Assembly: GCA_033557685.1 (NCBI GenBank)
Contig: JAWQRN010000507.1
Span: forward strand, 1-28,855
Source: Sperchopsis tessellata
Taxonomy: Eukaryota > Arthropoda > Insecta > Coleoptera > Hydrophilidae
Direction of reading: 5' to 3'
Length of the DNA stretch: 28,855 bases
Within the stretch, counting starts at the first letter, position 1; each line of letters begins with the position of its first letter. The notes under the pieces are model-generated. The model saw only the letters and a program-made list of their open reading frames with translations. It had not been told where the DNA came from and made no database searches. Made by a program: the position numbers and the translations under genes. Of the stretch, positions 1-10,268 are shown piece by piece.

Positions 1-60
1 TATATATTTTATATATACATATATATAATATATATATAAAAGACACTGAACTAAATTGTA
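1..60 (+). repeat. AT microsatellite at window edge
   Basis: Imperfect (TA)n occupies roughly the first 40 bases. The following stretch to about 380 is AT-rich with nothing recognised. Confidence 0.85.
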
Positions 61-379
61 TAAATATTTTTCCTTGTTTGCTTTGTAAACTATTATTAAA
101 GTTTATATAAATAAAAATGTATTATCATGACTTCAAAGTTTTTTTTTCTTCACTTTCGTGTATGTGTAAAAATTTTTTTAAGATATTCCAATAAAATTCA
201 ATTTTCATCCCACATTTACATGGCCAAAACAATTCAGCATGATTCTGTCTAAATGTGCAGAAATTTGCAAATTCATTGAACCAGTTGAAGTGATTTTAAT
301 TTTTAACTTTTAGTGACACACCTAATTTTCTAGTGATAATATTAACCACTGTTTCTTTTTGAAATTGTATTCGAGGCTC

Positions 380-1690
380 TTTTCTTAATGATGGTTTGCT
401 GACAGGAGATATAGATCATAGAGAGAAAACTTCCGAGAGTTTCTTTTGACTGAAGGGGGGCAAGAGGAAAATGGATATAATGAAGAAGTCAACCAAAGTG
501 TAGATGGGAATGGGGAGGTGAAATCAGAAGCAGAAGGAATGGAGGAACTGACCCGGGCAACGAAGAAAATTAAATTGGGTAAAGCACCGGGACATGACTA
601 TATTACACCGGAAATGGTTAAGTTTGTGGGGGAGACAAGAAGAAGAAGGATCTTGAGACTTCAATAATATAATTAGGGAACGCAAGACACCTGAGGATTG
701 GCAGGTGGTTGTGATTATACCCATCTTTAACGAAGGAGACAACCATGCTTGTGAAAATTACAGGGGTATTTCGTTGGTAAATGTTCCAGGGAAGGTTTTT
801 GCCAGAATAATGGAAGCACGATTGAGAAGGGTAGTGGTAGAGCAGTTTGATAATGCTCAATGTGGTTTCAGAGCAGGCTAAGCGCACAAGACTTAATTTT
901 CGTCTTAAGATTGAGAGAAAATAGTGAATGTCGAAAGAGAGGTGCATCTGTGCTTTTTGGACTTGGACAAGGCCTTCGATAAAGTGAGAACAGGGGCGTA
1001 TAGGATACACTAGAATGGAGGGGAGTTTGAAGAAGGCTAGTTGAATGCAGAGTTTGTACACGAAATGTAGGAGCTATTTGAGAACAAGACACGCAGAGTC
1101 TTAGGAGTTTGTGATAGTAGTAGGTCTGAGACAGGGATGTATTCTTTGCCCTTGATAACTTGGTAGTATTGGATGAGGTGGTGAAGACTTGCAAGCAATA
1201 GTTGAGATCTTTCTGTCTTGAAGATTGAAGAGAATCGAATATAGTGAACTGCTTTTTGCAGATGACATGGTTATGTTAGGAATGACGGAGGGGCACTTAC
1301 AGCACAACATGAATATGTATAAAGCGGAATTGGATAGATGGAACATGAGCATCAACACCGAGAAAACAAAAACTATGGTTCTGGCATCGAGCCATAGAGA
1401 TCATACGTGTCATGAGTAGAGATGACGGGTTACAACAGGTGACAAATTTTAAGTATCTGCGGACAATCATAAATGAGTTTGGATTGATCGATGTAGGGAT
1501 AAATGAGAGAATTGGTGCTGCAGAAAGACTCTTCAATGCCCTGAGAATGGAACTTTTTGGAGAAGCAGGAAATTCCTAGAGAAACCAAGGTGGCCATATT
1601 CAAGACTGTATTTATATCAGTTCTAACATACGTTTGTGTGTCATGGCCTCGAGTAGGCAGACATAATAAGAGTAACTACAGAGTATGGGA
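380..1690 (+). pseudogene. Decayed non-LTR retrotransposon reverse transcriptase (RTE-like)
   Basis: Several frames in order give the reverse transcriptase domain of arthropod LINEs. The region KIKLGKAPGHDYITPEMVKF is at about 566-625. WQVVVIIPIF...ENYRGISLVNV...GFRAG runs over about 660-880. Motif A FLDLDKAFDKV is at about 954-986. A degenerate RQGCILCP follows near 1120-1150. Motif C FADDMVML is at 1255-1278, with SINTEKTKTMV after it, then FKYLRTIINE and INERIGAAERLFNALRMEL. Both catalytic Asp of FADD remain, but stops and frameshifts break the frame repeatedly. The endonuclease domain and both ends are missing, so it is a 5'- and probably 3'-truncated dead copy. The family assignment within LINEs is by resemblance only. 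Confidence 0.85.
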
Positions 1691-1699
1691 ATGAGGACA

Positions 1700-2990
1700 A
1701 AATCTCATGCTTTTTATGACAAATGTACTTCAACCTGAATCAATGAGGTATTTGCGTATTGAGCTAGAGTCTGTAAACTGTGTGATTGTGTAGTCTGATG
1801 GTTCTAATCATGGAAGTACTAAATTATATCCTATTCTAGTTCGATATATAAAACCAATCTCTGGAATTATAGTGAACATTTTTGAAATAAGAGAACTAGG
1901 TGGTGAAACAACAGATATATTAGCTAACTACATTCTAAAGACTGTTCACGAAAACAATATACAACACAGATTGTTAGCACTGTGTGCAGACAATACTAAC
2001 TGTAATTTCGGTGGTGCTTCAAGGTCAGGAAAAAATGTGTTTTCAAAAATACAATAACAATTAGGTATAAATTTAATAGGTGTAAACTGTACAGCACATA
2101 TAGTATATTACTGAAAAATCAGCGACAGATGCCTACCTATAGACATTGAAACATTGTAGTTTGTTCAGTTTCTTTTACATTTATACTGTTCAGATTGAGA
2201 AACTAAAGGAATTTTGTGACTTTGTGGATGGACACAGATTATCAGAAATTACTACGTTACAGTAAAAGATAGGCTCACAAAATATTATAAGTGTACATTG
2301 TCTTGAAAAATACAAAATTGAAATTCTTCGAAAGGAAGAAAGAAGAGTTTCTACCAATTAGTGTAAGAAGTATATTGAAAAATCTACAAGAAGATGGAAA
2401 GTTAGTGACATTTCTTGTTTCAAAGTGCTAGCTGTATTATTCTATTCAGCATGCATTGAATATTTAGAACGATGGACTCAGCAGCTCAAAGATATAAAGG
2501 TTCTTGATTGGACACTTCTTAAAAGCACATTATCCTGGTCAGAAATTGAATCAGCCTCGGATTTCATTATAAGTAAGAAATGCGACATAAACATAAACGA
2601 CGGAGATCTGAAGTAGGCTGTGTTAAGAATTACGTCACTCAAGATAAACTTAAATAATGGGAAGAAATGAACACACCAGTTGACAGAAAATGGGTAGAAA
2701 TCTTCGACAACTTAAATAACAAAAATATTTCCCATGGAAACTTGCTGAAAATTGTTGAATTCTGCTTTTGTTTACCTGAATCAAATGCTCCAACAGAAAG
2801 GGTGTTTTTTTTTATGAACAATCTGTGGGACACAAACAAAGCACAAATGAAAGTAGAAACTTTGAAAGGTTTGCTAATAACAAAGTGTAATTATAAAAAG
2901 ACGTGTGTAGAATTCTATGAGTACATAAAAAATAGGGATGACATGGTCAAGGAAATTCATTCTGTGCACAAATTCGACCAATAGCAGCAA
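1700..2990 (+). pseudogene. Decayed hAT-superfamily transposase
   Basis: Collinear fragments match an insect hAT transposase family: SDGSNHGSTKLYPILVRYI (about 1795-1850), then 1872-2054 with ELGGETTDILANYILK and the signature CADNTNCNFGG, then VNCTAHIVYY and LPIDIE. A region at 2425-2613 contains CIEYLERWTQQLKDI. Finally 2667-2984 is an intact 105-codon frame with the C-terminal dimerisation domain (NLLKIVEFCFCLPESNAPTE, then RVFFFMNNLW). Asp in SDGSNH, Asp in CADN and Glu in APTERVF occupy the positions expected for the catalytic triad. The reading frame between them is broken by stops and shifts. No terminal inverted repeats were located. The element abuts the end of the reverse transcriptase relic. 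Confidence 0.85.
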
Positions 2991-3599
2991 GGTAGATGTC
3001 ACCCTACCTCATATTCACCCTTATTTTGGTAAGTTTATAATAATAATTATTATTACTTTTCTTCTTTTCACTGATTTTCTATTATGACATTTGCAGCCTT
3101 AAAGATAGCATCAATAATAATAATGAAGTAGCTAACTTTGACAAGATATAGTGGTTTCCGTATTTGTGTTATGAGAAAATGGTCACCTTATTCTAATCTC
3201 ATTTTTTATTTTCTTCAACGCTCTCCAATGTAGTTGTACATCATTATGGAGAGATAGATGTCTGCTATGCTATATGAATATTCAGAAAAATTTGTAAATA
3301 CTTAAATTAGTGTAAAATTAACAACTTTCTCAGTTCAATACTCGTATTTTGCTGAGAACTTGGTGTTTTTTCCTGTTCTTGTCCACCGACAGTTTTGAAC
3401 CATTTACAAACTGAACTAATTCTAAAGGAAAACAGTTCTCAAAATCATATGGATATATTTTTCATTAGGTTAAATGCTACCTTTCTGATGTTTTCACTGC
3501 AGAGATCAGTCAGGTTTAAAAAAAAAAACACTTGGATATTTTTATATGCATCTAAACTATCTTGAAGAGCTGAAGATATGAGTCAACATCACAAGATAC
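2991..3599. other. No gene seen
   Basis: This is AT-rich sequence between two transposon relics. It may contain the remaining 3' end of the hAT element, but I found no inverted terminus. Confidence 0.5.
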
Positions 3600-4010
3600 A
3601 CATCAACATAAAATTTTTCGATAAGTAACAATTTTGTTTCAGTTGATGGGTCCTCGTCAAACTGAATCTTCACAGGTCTTTTGAAAGCTCTTTGTAGTCT
3701 TTAACTGAATATTTTTTTTTCCTTTTTCTTCGTAGTTTTCAAACTTTTCACAAACAGATTTCAACAACTGAACTTCTGTATTCTCTTGAAAAGATAAATT
3801 AGTTTTCTGGAATCTTTCTAAAATTGTGTCCCACAGTCCAGTAAGCTGGCATGTTCCAATTTTTTCAGAAATCCTGCTTCAACTCTGTTGTGTAGTGGCT
3901 GATTTCTTCAGCTGCCAACTCTTCCAATGTTGAAATATTATCGTTATGTATCCTATTTACATCCCTTACAGCATCATGTCGAGCTGACCGTCTGTGTCTG
4001 ACAAAGCCTT
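3600..4010 (-). pseudogene. Probable hAT-like (ZMYM1-type) transposase fragment
   Basis: Reading the minus strand across frames gives ARHDAVRDVNRIHN, then STLEELAAEEISHYTTELKQ, then TGLWDTILERFQKT, then RPVKIQFDEDPSTETKLLLI. The last resembles the FDE-containing segment of ZMYM1-like hAT transposases. There are many stops and at least three frame changes. The identification rests on short resemblance and could be wrong. Confidence 0.4.
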
Positions 4011-4485
4011 ACTAACATGTAATCCGTTCAGATGTTTACGGAGTATCTGCTAATGACGGGTAGATGCAAACACTCAAGAATAAAATCCAGTTGTCATCTT
4101 ACTCACCGTAGACAAAATCAATTTGCATACAAAACAGTTAACGTAACCAATGATTTTTGAGTAACATAATCAATTTGTATCAAACTGTTTACTTTTTTGT
4201 GCATGGTCACGGTTAAACAATGAAACATTGCAATACCCATGGCTCTTTCTCTAATTGTACCACTTTTTCTTTAAAGTCATCCTCTTTATTTTGATATAAC
4301 GATACACCACGAATTTTATATTTACTTAAGTTTTACTTGTTTTGTCTGACCAAAGATGGAGATCACAGGTTTTGTACGAGTATCCTAAGTTTTCATCTCT
4401 GCTGTCTTTGCCAGAGAGGGTTGCTCCATATCTCCTAACACTGGTTTGCAAAATTCTGTGCCATCTTCAATCTCAATATTCTACC

Positions 4486-4549
4486 TTGTCTGGTAGTCGT
4501 TGCTGGTTTGCAGAATGTTGTCTGGTAGTCGTTGCTGGTTTGCAGAATG
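4486..4549 (+). repeat. 32-bp perfect tandem duplication
   Basis: Unit 4486-4517 is repeated exactly at 4518-4549 (TTGTCTGGTAGTCGTTGCTG...), followed by four bases of a third copy. Exact identity suggests a recent slippage or duplication event. Confidence 0.95.
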
Positions 4550-4623
4550 TTGTGAGGTTTGGAGTCTTTTCACCAATCTCGCTTCTTATTTTTTCTTTTC
4601 TGCAGAAGTTCCAGTCAAAGCCC

Positions 4624-4757
4624 TAGCACTTCTGAGAGCTACATGTGAGTCTATACTTAGCACTTTTTAGAGCTGGTCGGCACCTACACGTAGCACTTTT
4701 TCGAGCTGGTCGGCATCTACATCTAGCACTCTGCAGTTAGCACTTTTAAGCGCTACA
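4624..4757 (+). repeat. Short tandem array, about 33-bp unit beginning TAGCACTTTT
   Basis: Units start at 4624, 4658, 4691, 4724 (truncated) and 4738. The two complete 33-bp units at 4658-4690 and 4691-4723 share TAGCACTTTTT.GAGCTGGT and CGGCA.CTACA. The array runs directly into the dispersed repeat with a hammerhead-like core. Confidence 0.85.
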
Positions 4758-4842
4758 TGTCTTGATAATATCCTCTGCGACGGTGGACGAAACGTCGACA
4801 AAAAAAAAAGCACATGGTTATCTCCCGGAAAACCAGAAGATA
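4742..4842 (+). repeat. Dispersed repeat with hammerhead-like core, copy A
   Basis: It is about 80% identical to the reverse complement of 20845-20948. Shared blocks are CTACATGTCTTGATAAT, GGTGGACGAAACGTCG (copy B: AGTGGACGAAACGTCG), TATCTCCC and GAAAAC. Positions 4758-4800 can be laid out as a hammerhead-like fold: TGTC pairs with GACA (helix I), with TTGATAA and GAAAC in the core positions. Known hammerheads have CTGATGA there, so catalysis is unproven. Confidence 0.8.
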
Positions 4843-4859
4843 GAAACTTGATCAGTGTT

Positions 4860-5860
4860 CAAAATATAATCCAATTCAGCTGTTGTTACAGCTCTTTTCA
4901 TGCCGTAGACTCCTTCCAATTGACGATAAGGACCAGTTGTTGATGAGATTTTGTATGCCAATTGTTTTTTACATAGCTTACAACTAACTATTTGGTTTTG
5001 TTCAGTTCTCAGTCTATTAAAAATAATTTAAATTATTAGAAAATGATAGATGCAGCGGACAAGCCCGAATCATAAGGAAAATAATGTTCGACAAGTTATC
5101 AATCATAGTGAGTTATAAAACTTAAGGCACCCATTTGATATCCCAAACCTACCTCCAGCATACATTTTTTTATTCAAAAACTCTAAAAACTATCTCGGAG
5201 GAAAATGTTTTGCTTTTGATGAAAATTGCTGTTGAACAATATTTCTCAGGGTTTCCGAAGGATTTTTTCCAATACGGGACAACTGGAATAAGTGTATAAG
5301 TGTAGACTAGAGTTATAAAAAATAAAAGGTTGTTATGCAACTTATAGGTATTGGGGTTTCTTTTCATAGGTAATTATAGTAAGTATAAAATTAAACAAAC
5401 GTCCACATTACTTGAGAATATCAATGAAATTTGTAATTGAGAAGTAAATTGGATAAAAGTGAAATTCATAATAATGCTGTTGGATGCAATTTTTTTTACT
5501 TTGTTACTGCAATTTAATGGGAAGTAAAAGTATATGAATTGAAGATATTGAAGAAGTAACAATAATTAAAAAAAAAAGTGATAAAACAATAAGATGGGTA
5601 TCGAATCACAAGCAACTATTAATATTGAATAAATATGAAATAAAAGTGATTGATATAATCACAGAATTAGTATTGGTTGACAAAATAGAAAGCATATCTA
5701 AGATCCAGATGTGGGACTAATAAAACAAATGGCTTTATCCAGGAGGATCTAAAGGTATGAACTAATTATAGATGGTAAATTGACTCAGTATATGAAAATT
5801 ATATTAATTTAAATAAAAAATAATCAGCCATAATAGATAATAGAATATAATGTAAATTAC
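4860..5860. other. No gene seen
   Basis: This is AT-rich sequence. The open frames present (up to 65 codons) are low-complexity and look like chance. Confidence 0.6.
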
Positions 5861-5869
5861 GCAGCAGGA

Positions 5870-6610
5870 TTTTGATTTGAAGTTCGCGCTCTCAATCCTG
5901 CATTATCGACTTCACGTTTATAAAACAACCGCCAGGGAACGCAACAGCAGCACACGAAGAAATTACAGTTAAAGGCAAAAATCATTTCGTGTCTGGCATC
6001 GATGTTAACGCGTTCGAAGTTTAAAAAAATAAAAACGTATCCAAGCGTGTGTTTGTAAAACCGCAACAAGGAATGGTAGAAAATTTTATATACTCAAAGA
6101 ACTTATATTTATAGATCAAGACTTAAACAAGGTAAAAATATTGTTTTATTTACTAGTTGGGTGATCGGTCGGTATACAGTCTTTTTTGACATTGTTCGGA
6201 ATACCGAGGCCATTTTAATTTTTAATGCATTTGTACGTTTTAATCCCATATCATCTAGTTAATAAAAGTATTGGTGAGATATTTAGACGTTTGCCTGAAA
6301 TTTGCGGCTTGCGATTATGAGTTAGGTGGATTTATTTATTGGGTCTTTGTTCCTGGAAGCAAATTTTTGGAATAACTGTATCTTGAATTTTTTTCTCGGC
6401 TTGACCTCATATACGTATTAACAGGAGATATTTCACTTTTGGACTATTTTCGGATTCTAAATTTAAGTTTATGTACATTTGCGAGTTACTCGTTTGTTAT
6501 TGTTTTCAAAGATACTTTTATCGACGTTAGGGATTTCCTGCTGGGGATGCAAAAAAGTTTGAATGACTTCGCGAATGCAGGTACTGCGATCGTTGAGTTT
6601 CTAATTTTGC
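5870..6610 (+). promoter_or_regulatory. CpG-dense patch, candidate promoter and first exon of me31B
   Basis: I count about 34 CpG dinucleotides here, while the flanking sequence has almost none (6640-7080 has about one). The acceptor at 12283 shows me31B needs an upstream exon, and this is the only CpG-rich patch upstream of it on that side. Candidate donors are AAG|GTAAAA at 6131/6132 and GCAG|GTACTG near 6579. No TATA box or initiator was decisive. It could equally be the promoter of a minus-strand gene or an unrecognised repeat. Confidence 0.35.
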
Positions 6611-6639
6611 ACTACCCTTATAACAACCTCTATTTATAG

Positions 6640-7534
6640 AAAGTTTAGAATTACTTGTAATACCTATAGAGTTTATTGAAATAATTATCTTCAAAAAAAA
6701 AAATGAATATACACTGCTTATATATAGTGGATCAAATTCTATAATTAGTGTATGATTCATTAGTGTTGATATACTAGTATTTACAATCTTATTCAACAAA
6801 ATATTGCAGCATTTGAATTTTAGAGATTGGCAGTTTGAATCATTAACCTTATTTGAAGGATACATATCTGTATTACTTTCATTTTAAATAAAATGTACAA
6901 ATTATTAATTGAATTAAAATGCTGAATCAGTAATTTTAATAGAATATATGAAAATATGGAATGTGCTAATCTGCCAAGTAAATTATGATTTTAACATTAA
7001 AATAATTTAAAATATTTATTACATTTCTGTTTATTTAATGATTTATTTGTAACACATTGAGGTTTCAATCATTTGTTATATACATGATTTTTTTTTCGTT
7101 GATTATTATGTATATGCAATATGAGAACGAACTCTTAATAACGTTAGAAGAAGCATTTTCGATATTTCTTGGTTCTGGCATCAAGCCTGAATACCCCACA
7201 TGTTTAAAAGTATATAATAGGATTAGGATATTAACAAAGATACTGCGCTTTAAGCTTAGGGGTCTGTCATGACAATTTTTATGAATGAAATTTTTATTAT
7301 TTTGTAAACATTTCTCTTATAGGTTTTGTACTGTAAGGGGTCAATCATTAGGAGATGCCTATTTTTACCTCTTGCTTGCTAAAATTAATATTAGGCCACG
7401 TCTCTTGACCAACAGCATTCAAGTATTAGCTCGTTAAATTTTAAAAGAACACTAAACTAAACAAATAGTTCATATGAAAATGCGTGAAAGAAATATTAAT
7501 ACAATGAACATAATATGTTATAATAGTATATAAT
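6640..7534. other. No gene seen
   Basis: This is AT-rich sequence with poly-A/T runs. A 71-codon open frame at 7057-7272 has no recognisable domain. It probably lies in the me31B 5' intron if the CpG patch is the promoter. Confidence 0.5.
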
Positions 7535-7552
7535 TATAATACATAAATATAT

Positions 7553-7860
7553 AGCCGTATCGTAGCTCAGTGGCTAAGTACTAGGCTACTAAGTGGGGGG
7601 TCTTGGGTTCGAGTCCCAGAGGAGGTCAGTTTTTTGTGATTAGAGAAAAATCTTTGTAGTGCTCGTCTTCCGGGAGGGATCTAAAATGGTGGCTCCCGTG
7701 TATTGTAGGTAAAATGAAGACAATGTGCACGAAAAAGAACCCAATTCCAGTTCGAACTCTGGATGCGACACAATTTCCAGGTGAGGGAGACTAATCCCTG
7801 GTGTTGGTGATTGGCTATAACAGCGGAAATAGGCTGACGTTAAATAAACAAATATATATA
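7553..7860 (+). mobile_element. tRNA-derived SINE, copy 1
   Basis: The 5' head has a pol III A-box-like TAGCTCAGTGG (7563-7573) and a B box GGTTCGAGTCC (7606-7616) at tRNA spacing. About 230 bp of tRNA-unrelated body follows, ending in ATTAAATAAACAAA and a TA microsatellite. The body matches the reverse complement of 9893-10183. TATAATACAT at 7535-7544 and again at 7883-7892 may be the target duplication, though the sequence is AT-rich enough for chance. Confidence 0.9.
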
Positions 7861-7892
7861 TATACATATATATTTATATAAATATAATACAT

Positions 7893-8755
7893 GATAAATA
7901 CTGAAGCGTGATCTTGGGAGGCTTGAAACACTTGCCTAACCTTTTTATCTTAACGTTATAAGTTTTTAGCAGCTCCATGATTTTTTTTAACAACGAAAAC
8001 AAAGCCACATAAACAAAAAATACTAATTCTGTATAGCCGTGATAATTTTAGAAAAAATACAAGAAATGATTAGGACACCGATATAAAGAAGTGGTGGGTA
8101 TTAAAGCGTCTAGAAACGTACATCTCTACTTAGAATAACTCTAGAGCCTCTACTTGGCTCCTACCTGGAAACAACATTCAAGATGAATAATAACCTTAGA
8201 AGTGTCCTTTACATTTAATCATAAAAGTATATTTTTCTATCTAGACCAATGATCAGTCTTTCTGAATGTTTTATTTTTAAGTATAAATTTAAATTCAGAT
8301 TTATTATATTTAAAGCAAGTTGTGGATGTATACTGATATTCTTTTTTTTAAATGTTGTTGACAGTGTAAAGTGAATTAATTTTAATTTTTTAATGTATGT
8401 GTAGTATTAGATCTTAGGTTATTGTACAGACAAACAATTTTCTCGTGGCAGAGGGAGTGGCGAGAAAATGATTTTTGTAGTAACAATTTTTTTTATTGGT
8501 TAATTCAGACTGCATAATATTTAAATTTGTAATGTTTTTTTATTTATCAATCACTAATTATCAAATTTAATTGTAGTTGAAGTATAACTACCATGCATTT
8601 TTTTAATGGAATTTCCATCATTAAAAATCCCAGGTGAAATTTTTTTTCTTAAATAAATATAAAAGAGCATGTGCAGTAAAATTTTTGTTGGAGAATTGCT
8701 GCAAAAGGTTTGAAAGCAAATGAATTATTTGAAATCTAAAAATGTTGGATCTTAT
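7893..8755. other. No gene seen
   Basis: This is AT-rich sequence between SINE copy 1 and the mariner element. Nothing was recognised. Confidence 0.6.
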
Positions 8756-8827
8756 TATTAGGTGGGTGCATATGTCGGATTTTTTAAGGAAAAATTAAAC
8801 ACAGAATTCTTAAAAAACAGACTTTTA

Positions 8828-9782
8828 TTAATCAAAATAGTCACCATTTACATTAATACACCTTTGCCAATGATTTAAAAGAGCGCAAATGCTCTTTTTC
8901 AAAAAATCTGGTTTATTCGAGTCAAAAAGTTTTTGACTGCTGTTTTAAATTCTTTTTTGTTTTTAAAAACTTCCTCCTAAATAGTGATCCAGGTGTTTGA
9001 AGAAGTGATAGTCGATTGGAGATAAATCTGGTAAATATAATTTCATAATGGAGCTCATTATGTTTTTGTACAGTTCTTTGTAATGTATGAGGTCTTGCAT
9101 TATCATGTAAGAGAATAGGTACTTTTCAATTTATTAGTGCTGGTCGCTGTATTTTCAATTTTTTATGTTTTTCAATTTTTCATGCATTTTTTCAATATAT
9201 TTGTACTATTCTGCTGTTATGCTTTTGCCACGAGGTAAGAACGAATAATCAATTACACCATACTCCAACAAACTGTAAACAGTAACTTCTGTGGATGTAG
9301 TGAAGGTTTTGGAGCATGTTTTGGGGGTTTATTCTTATTGAGCTGAGCTGTTACGGTTGTCGTACAATATCCATTTTTCGTTGTATGTCACTATTCTATC
9401 CAGAAATGGTTAACGGTTATATTTCGTAAGAACATGCATTAATTCAGTACTACTTGTTTCTGTCTGAGAGTTTATGTGGCACCCAATTATCCATCTGTTT
9501 GACTTTATATATGGCAACTCTGTATGCAAGTTCTTGAGATGTTTGACGGGGATATTATTTTATCAAGGTCTTCAAAATTTCGTTATTAATTTTGGTTTGA
9601 GGCTTTCCACGCGGCTCATTTTCGAGTCATTCATCTCCATCATGAAATTTTTTAAATCACCGCTGCACTGTTTGTTCACTTAAGTCTCACTGAATGCACT
9701 TTTAATATTACGAGTTGCTTCTGCTACACTGTGTCTAAGTTTTAACTCATAACGAGTTACGATGCGTATCAGTAGTTGACAT
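8828..9782 (-). pseudogene. mariner transposase, inactivated
   Basis: The minus strand begins MSTTDTHRNSL at 9782 and ends NGDYFD with a stop at 8828-8830. Recognisable blocks in order are VQR.FKKFHDGDE, EPRGKPQ, EKWILYDN, LPRGKSITAE, LLHDNARPH and LPDLSPIDYHFFKHLDHYL. HDN and the Asp of PIDYHFF fit the D34D signature of mariner. The first catalytic Asp (normally DEKW) reads Asn (TYNEKW, codon at 9380-9382). Multiple stops and frameshifts confirm it is dead. Confidence 0.93.
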
Positions 9783-9892
9783 TTTGGAATAAAAATTTAA
9801 AATTATTAATTGATGCGTTAAAAAAAAAAAATATCAACACGTAAAACAAAAACAGATGTATTTATCTACTTGACTCTTCTAACAATTTAGGC

Positions 9893-10183
9893 TGTTTGTT
9901 TATTTAATGTCGGCCTATTTCCGCTACTATGGTCAATCACCGACTCCAGGGATTAGGCTCCTACACGTGGGAATTTTGCCGCATCCAGTGTTCCACATGG
10001 AATTGGGTTCTTTAATGAGCACGTGGTCTTCATTAACCTACGATACACAGGACCCTCAATTTTGTTTTTCCCGGAAGACGAGTACCACAAAGACTTTTCT
10101 CTAATCACAAAAATTTATCGCCTCTATGTCTCGAACCTGAGACCCCATGCTTAGTACTTAGCCACTGAGTTTACGAGACGGCG
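9893..10183 (-). mobile_element. tRNA-derived SINE, copy 2, nested in mariner
   Basis: This is a minus-strand copy of the same SINE. The tRNA-like head is at the right end (10183 downwards, CTCAGTGGCTAAGTACTA and GGTTCGAGAC as a mutated B box), and the tail is at the left. The sequences AACAATTTAGGCT (9881-9893) and AATAATGTAGGTT (10185-10197) match at 10 of 13 positions and are a plausible eroded target duplication. It splits the mariner element's 5' region. Confidence 0.9.
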
Positions 10184-10268
10184 TAATAATGTAGGTTAGA
10201 AAATTTACTCAGTAGTATCAACATAAATTGAGGAAAAAATCCGACATTTCATATGCATGAACCTAATA

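Larger units (their letters stand above)
8758..10266 (-). mobile_element. mariner element with TA target duplication
   Basis: The left end TTAGGTGGGTGCATATG(...)TCGGATTTTTT starts at 8758. The inverted right end TTAGGTTCATGCATATGAAA, then TGTCGGATTTTTT, finishes at 10266. TA flanks both ends (8756-8757 and 10267-10268). The left repeat lacks a few bases (AAATG region) present in the right. Without the SINE the element is about 1.2 kb, the usual mariner size. It lies upstream of the me31B coding exons, probably in the 5' intron. Confidence 0.92.

Noticed and set aside
5374..5562. Open frames at 5170-5367 and 5374-5562 (minus)
   Set aside because: They are short and low-complexity with no similarity; chance frames in AT-rich DNA.
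7553..7625. Genuine tRNA gene
   Set aside because: A and B boxes are present, but the cloverleaf arms do not pair well, and the sequence continues into a repeated body with a second copy nearby, so it is a SINE head.
7640..7867. Open frames over both SINE copies with similar peptides (7640-7867 minus, 9907-10104 plus)
   Set aside because: The similarity arises because both are the antisense of the same SINE; it is not a protein family.
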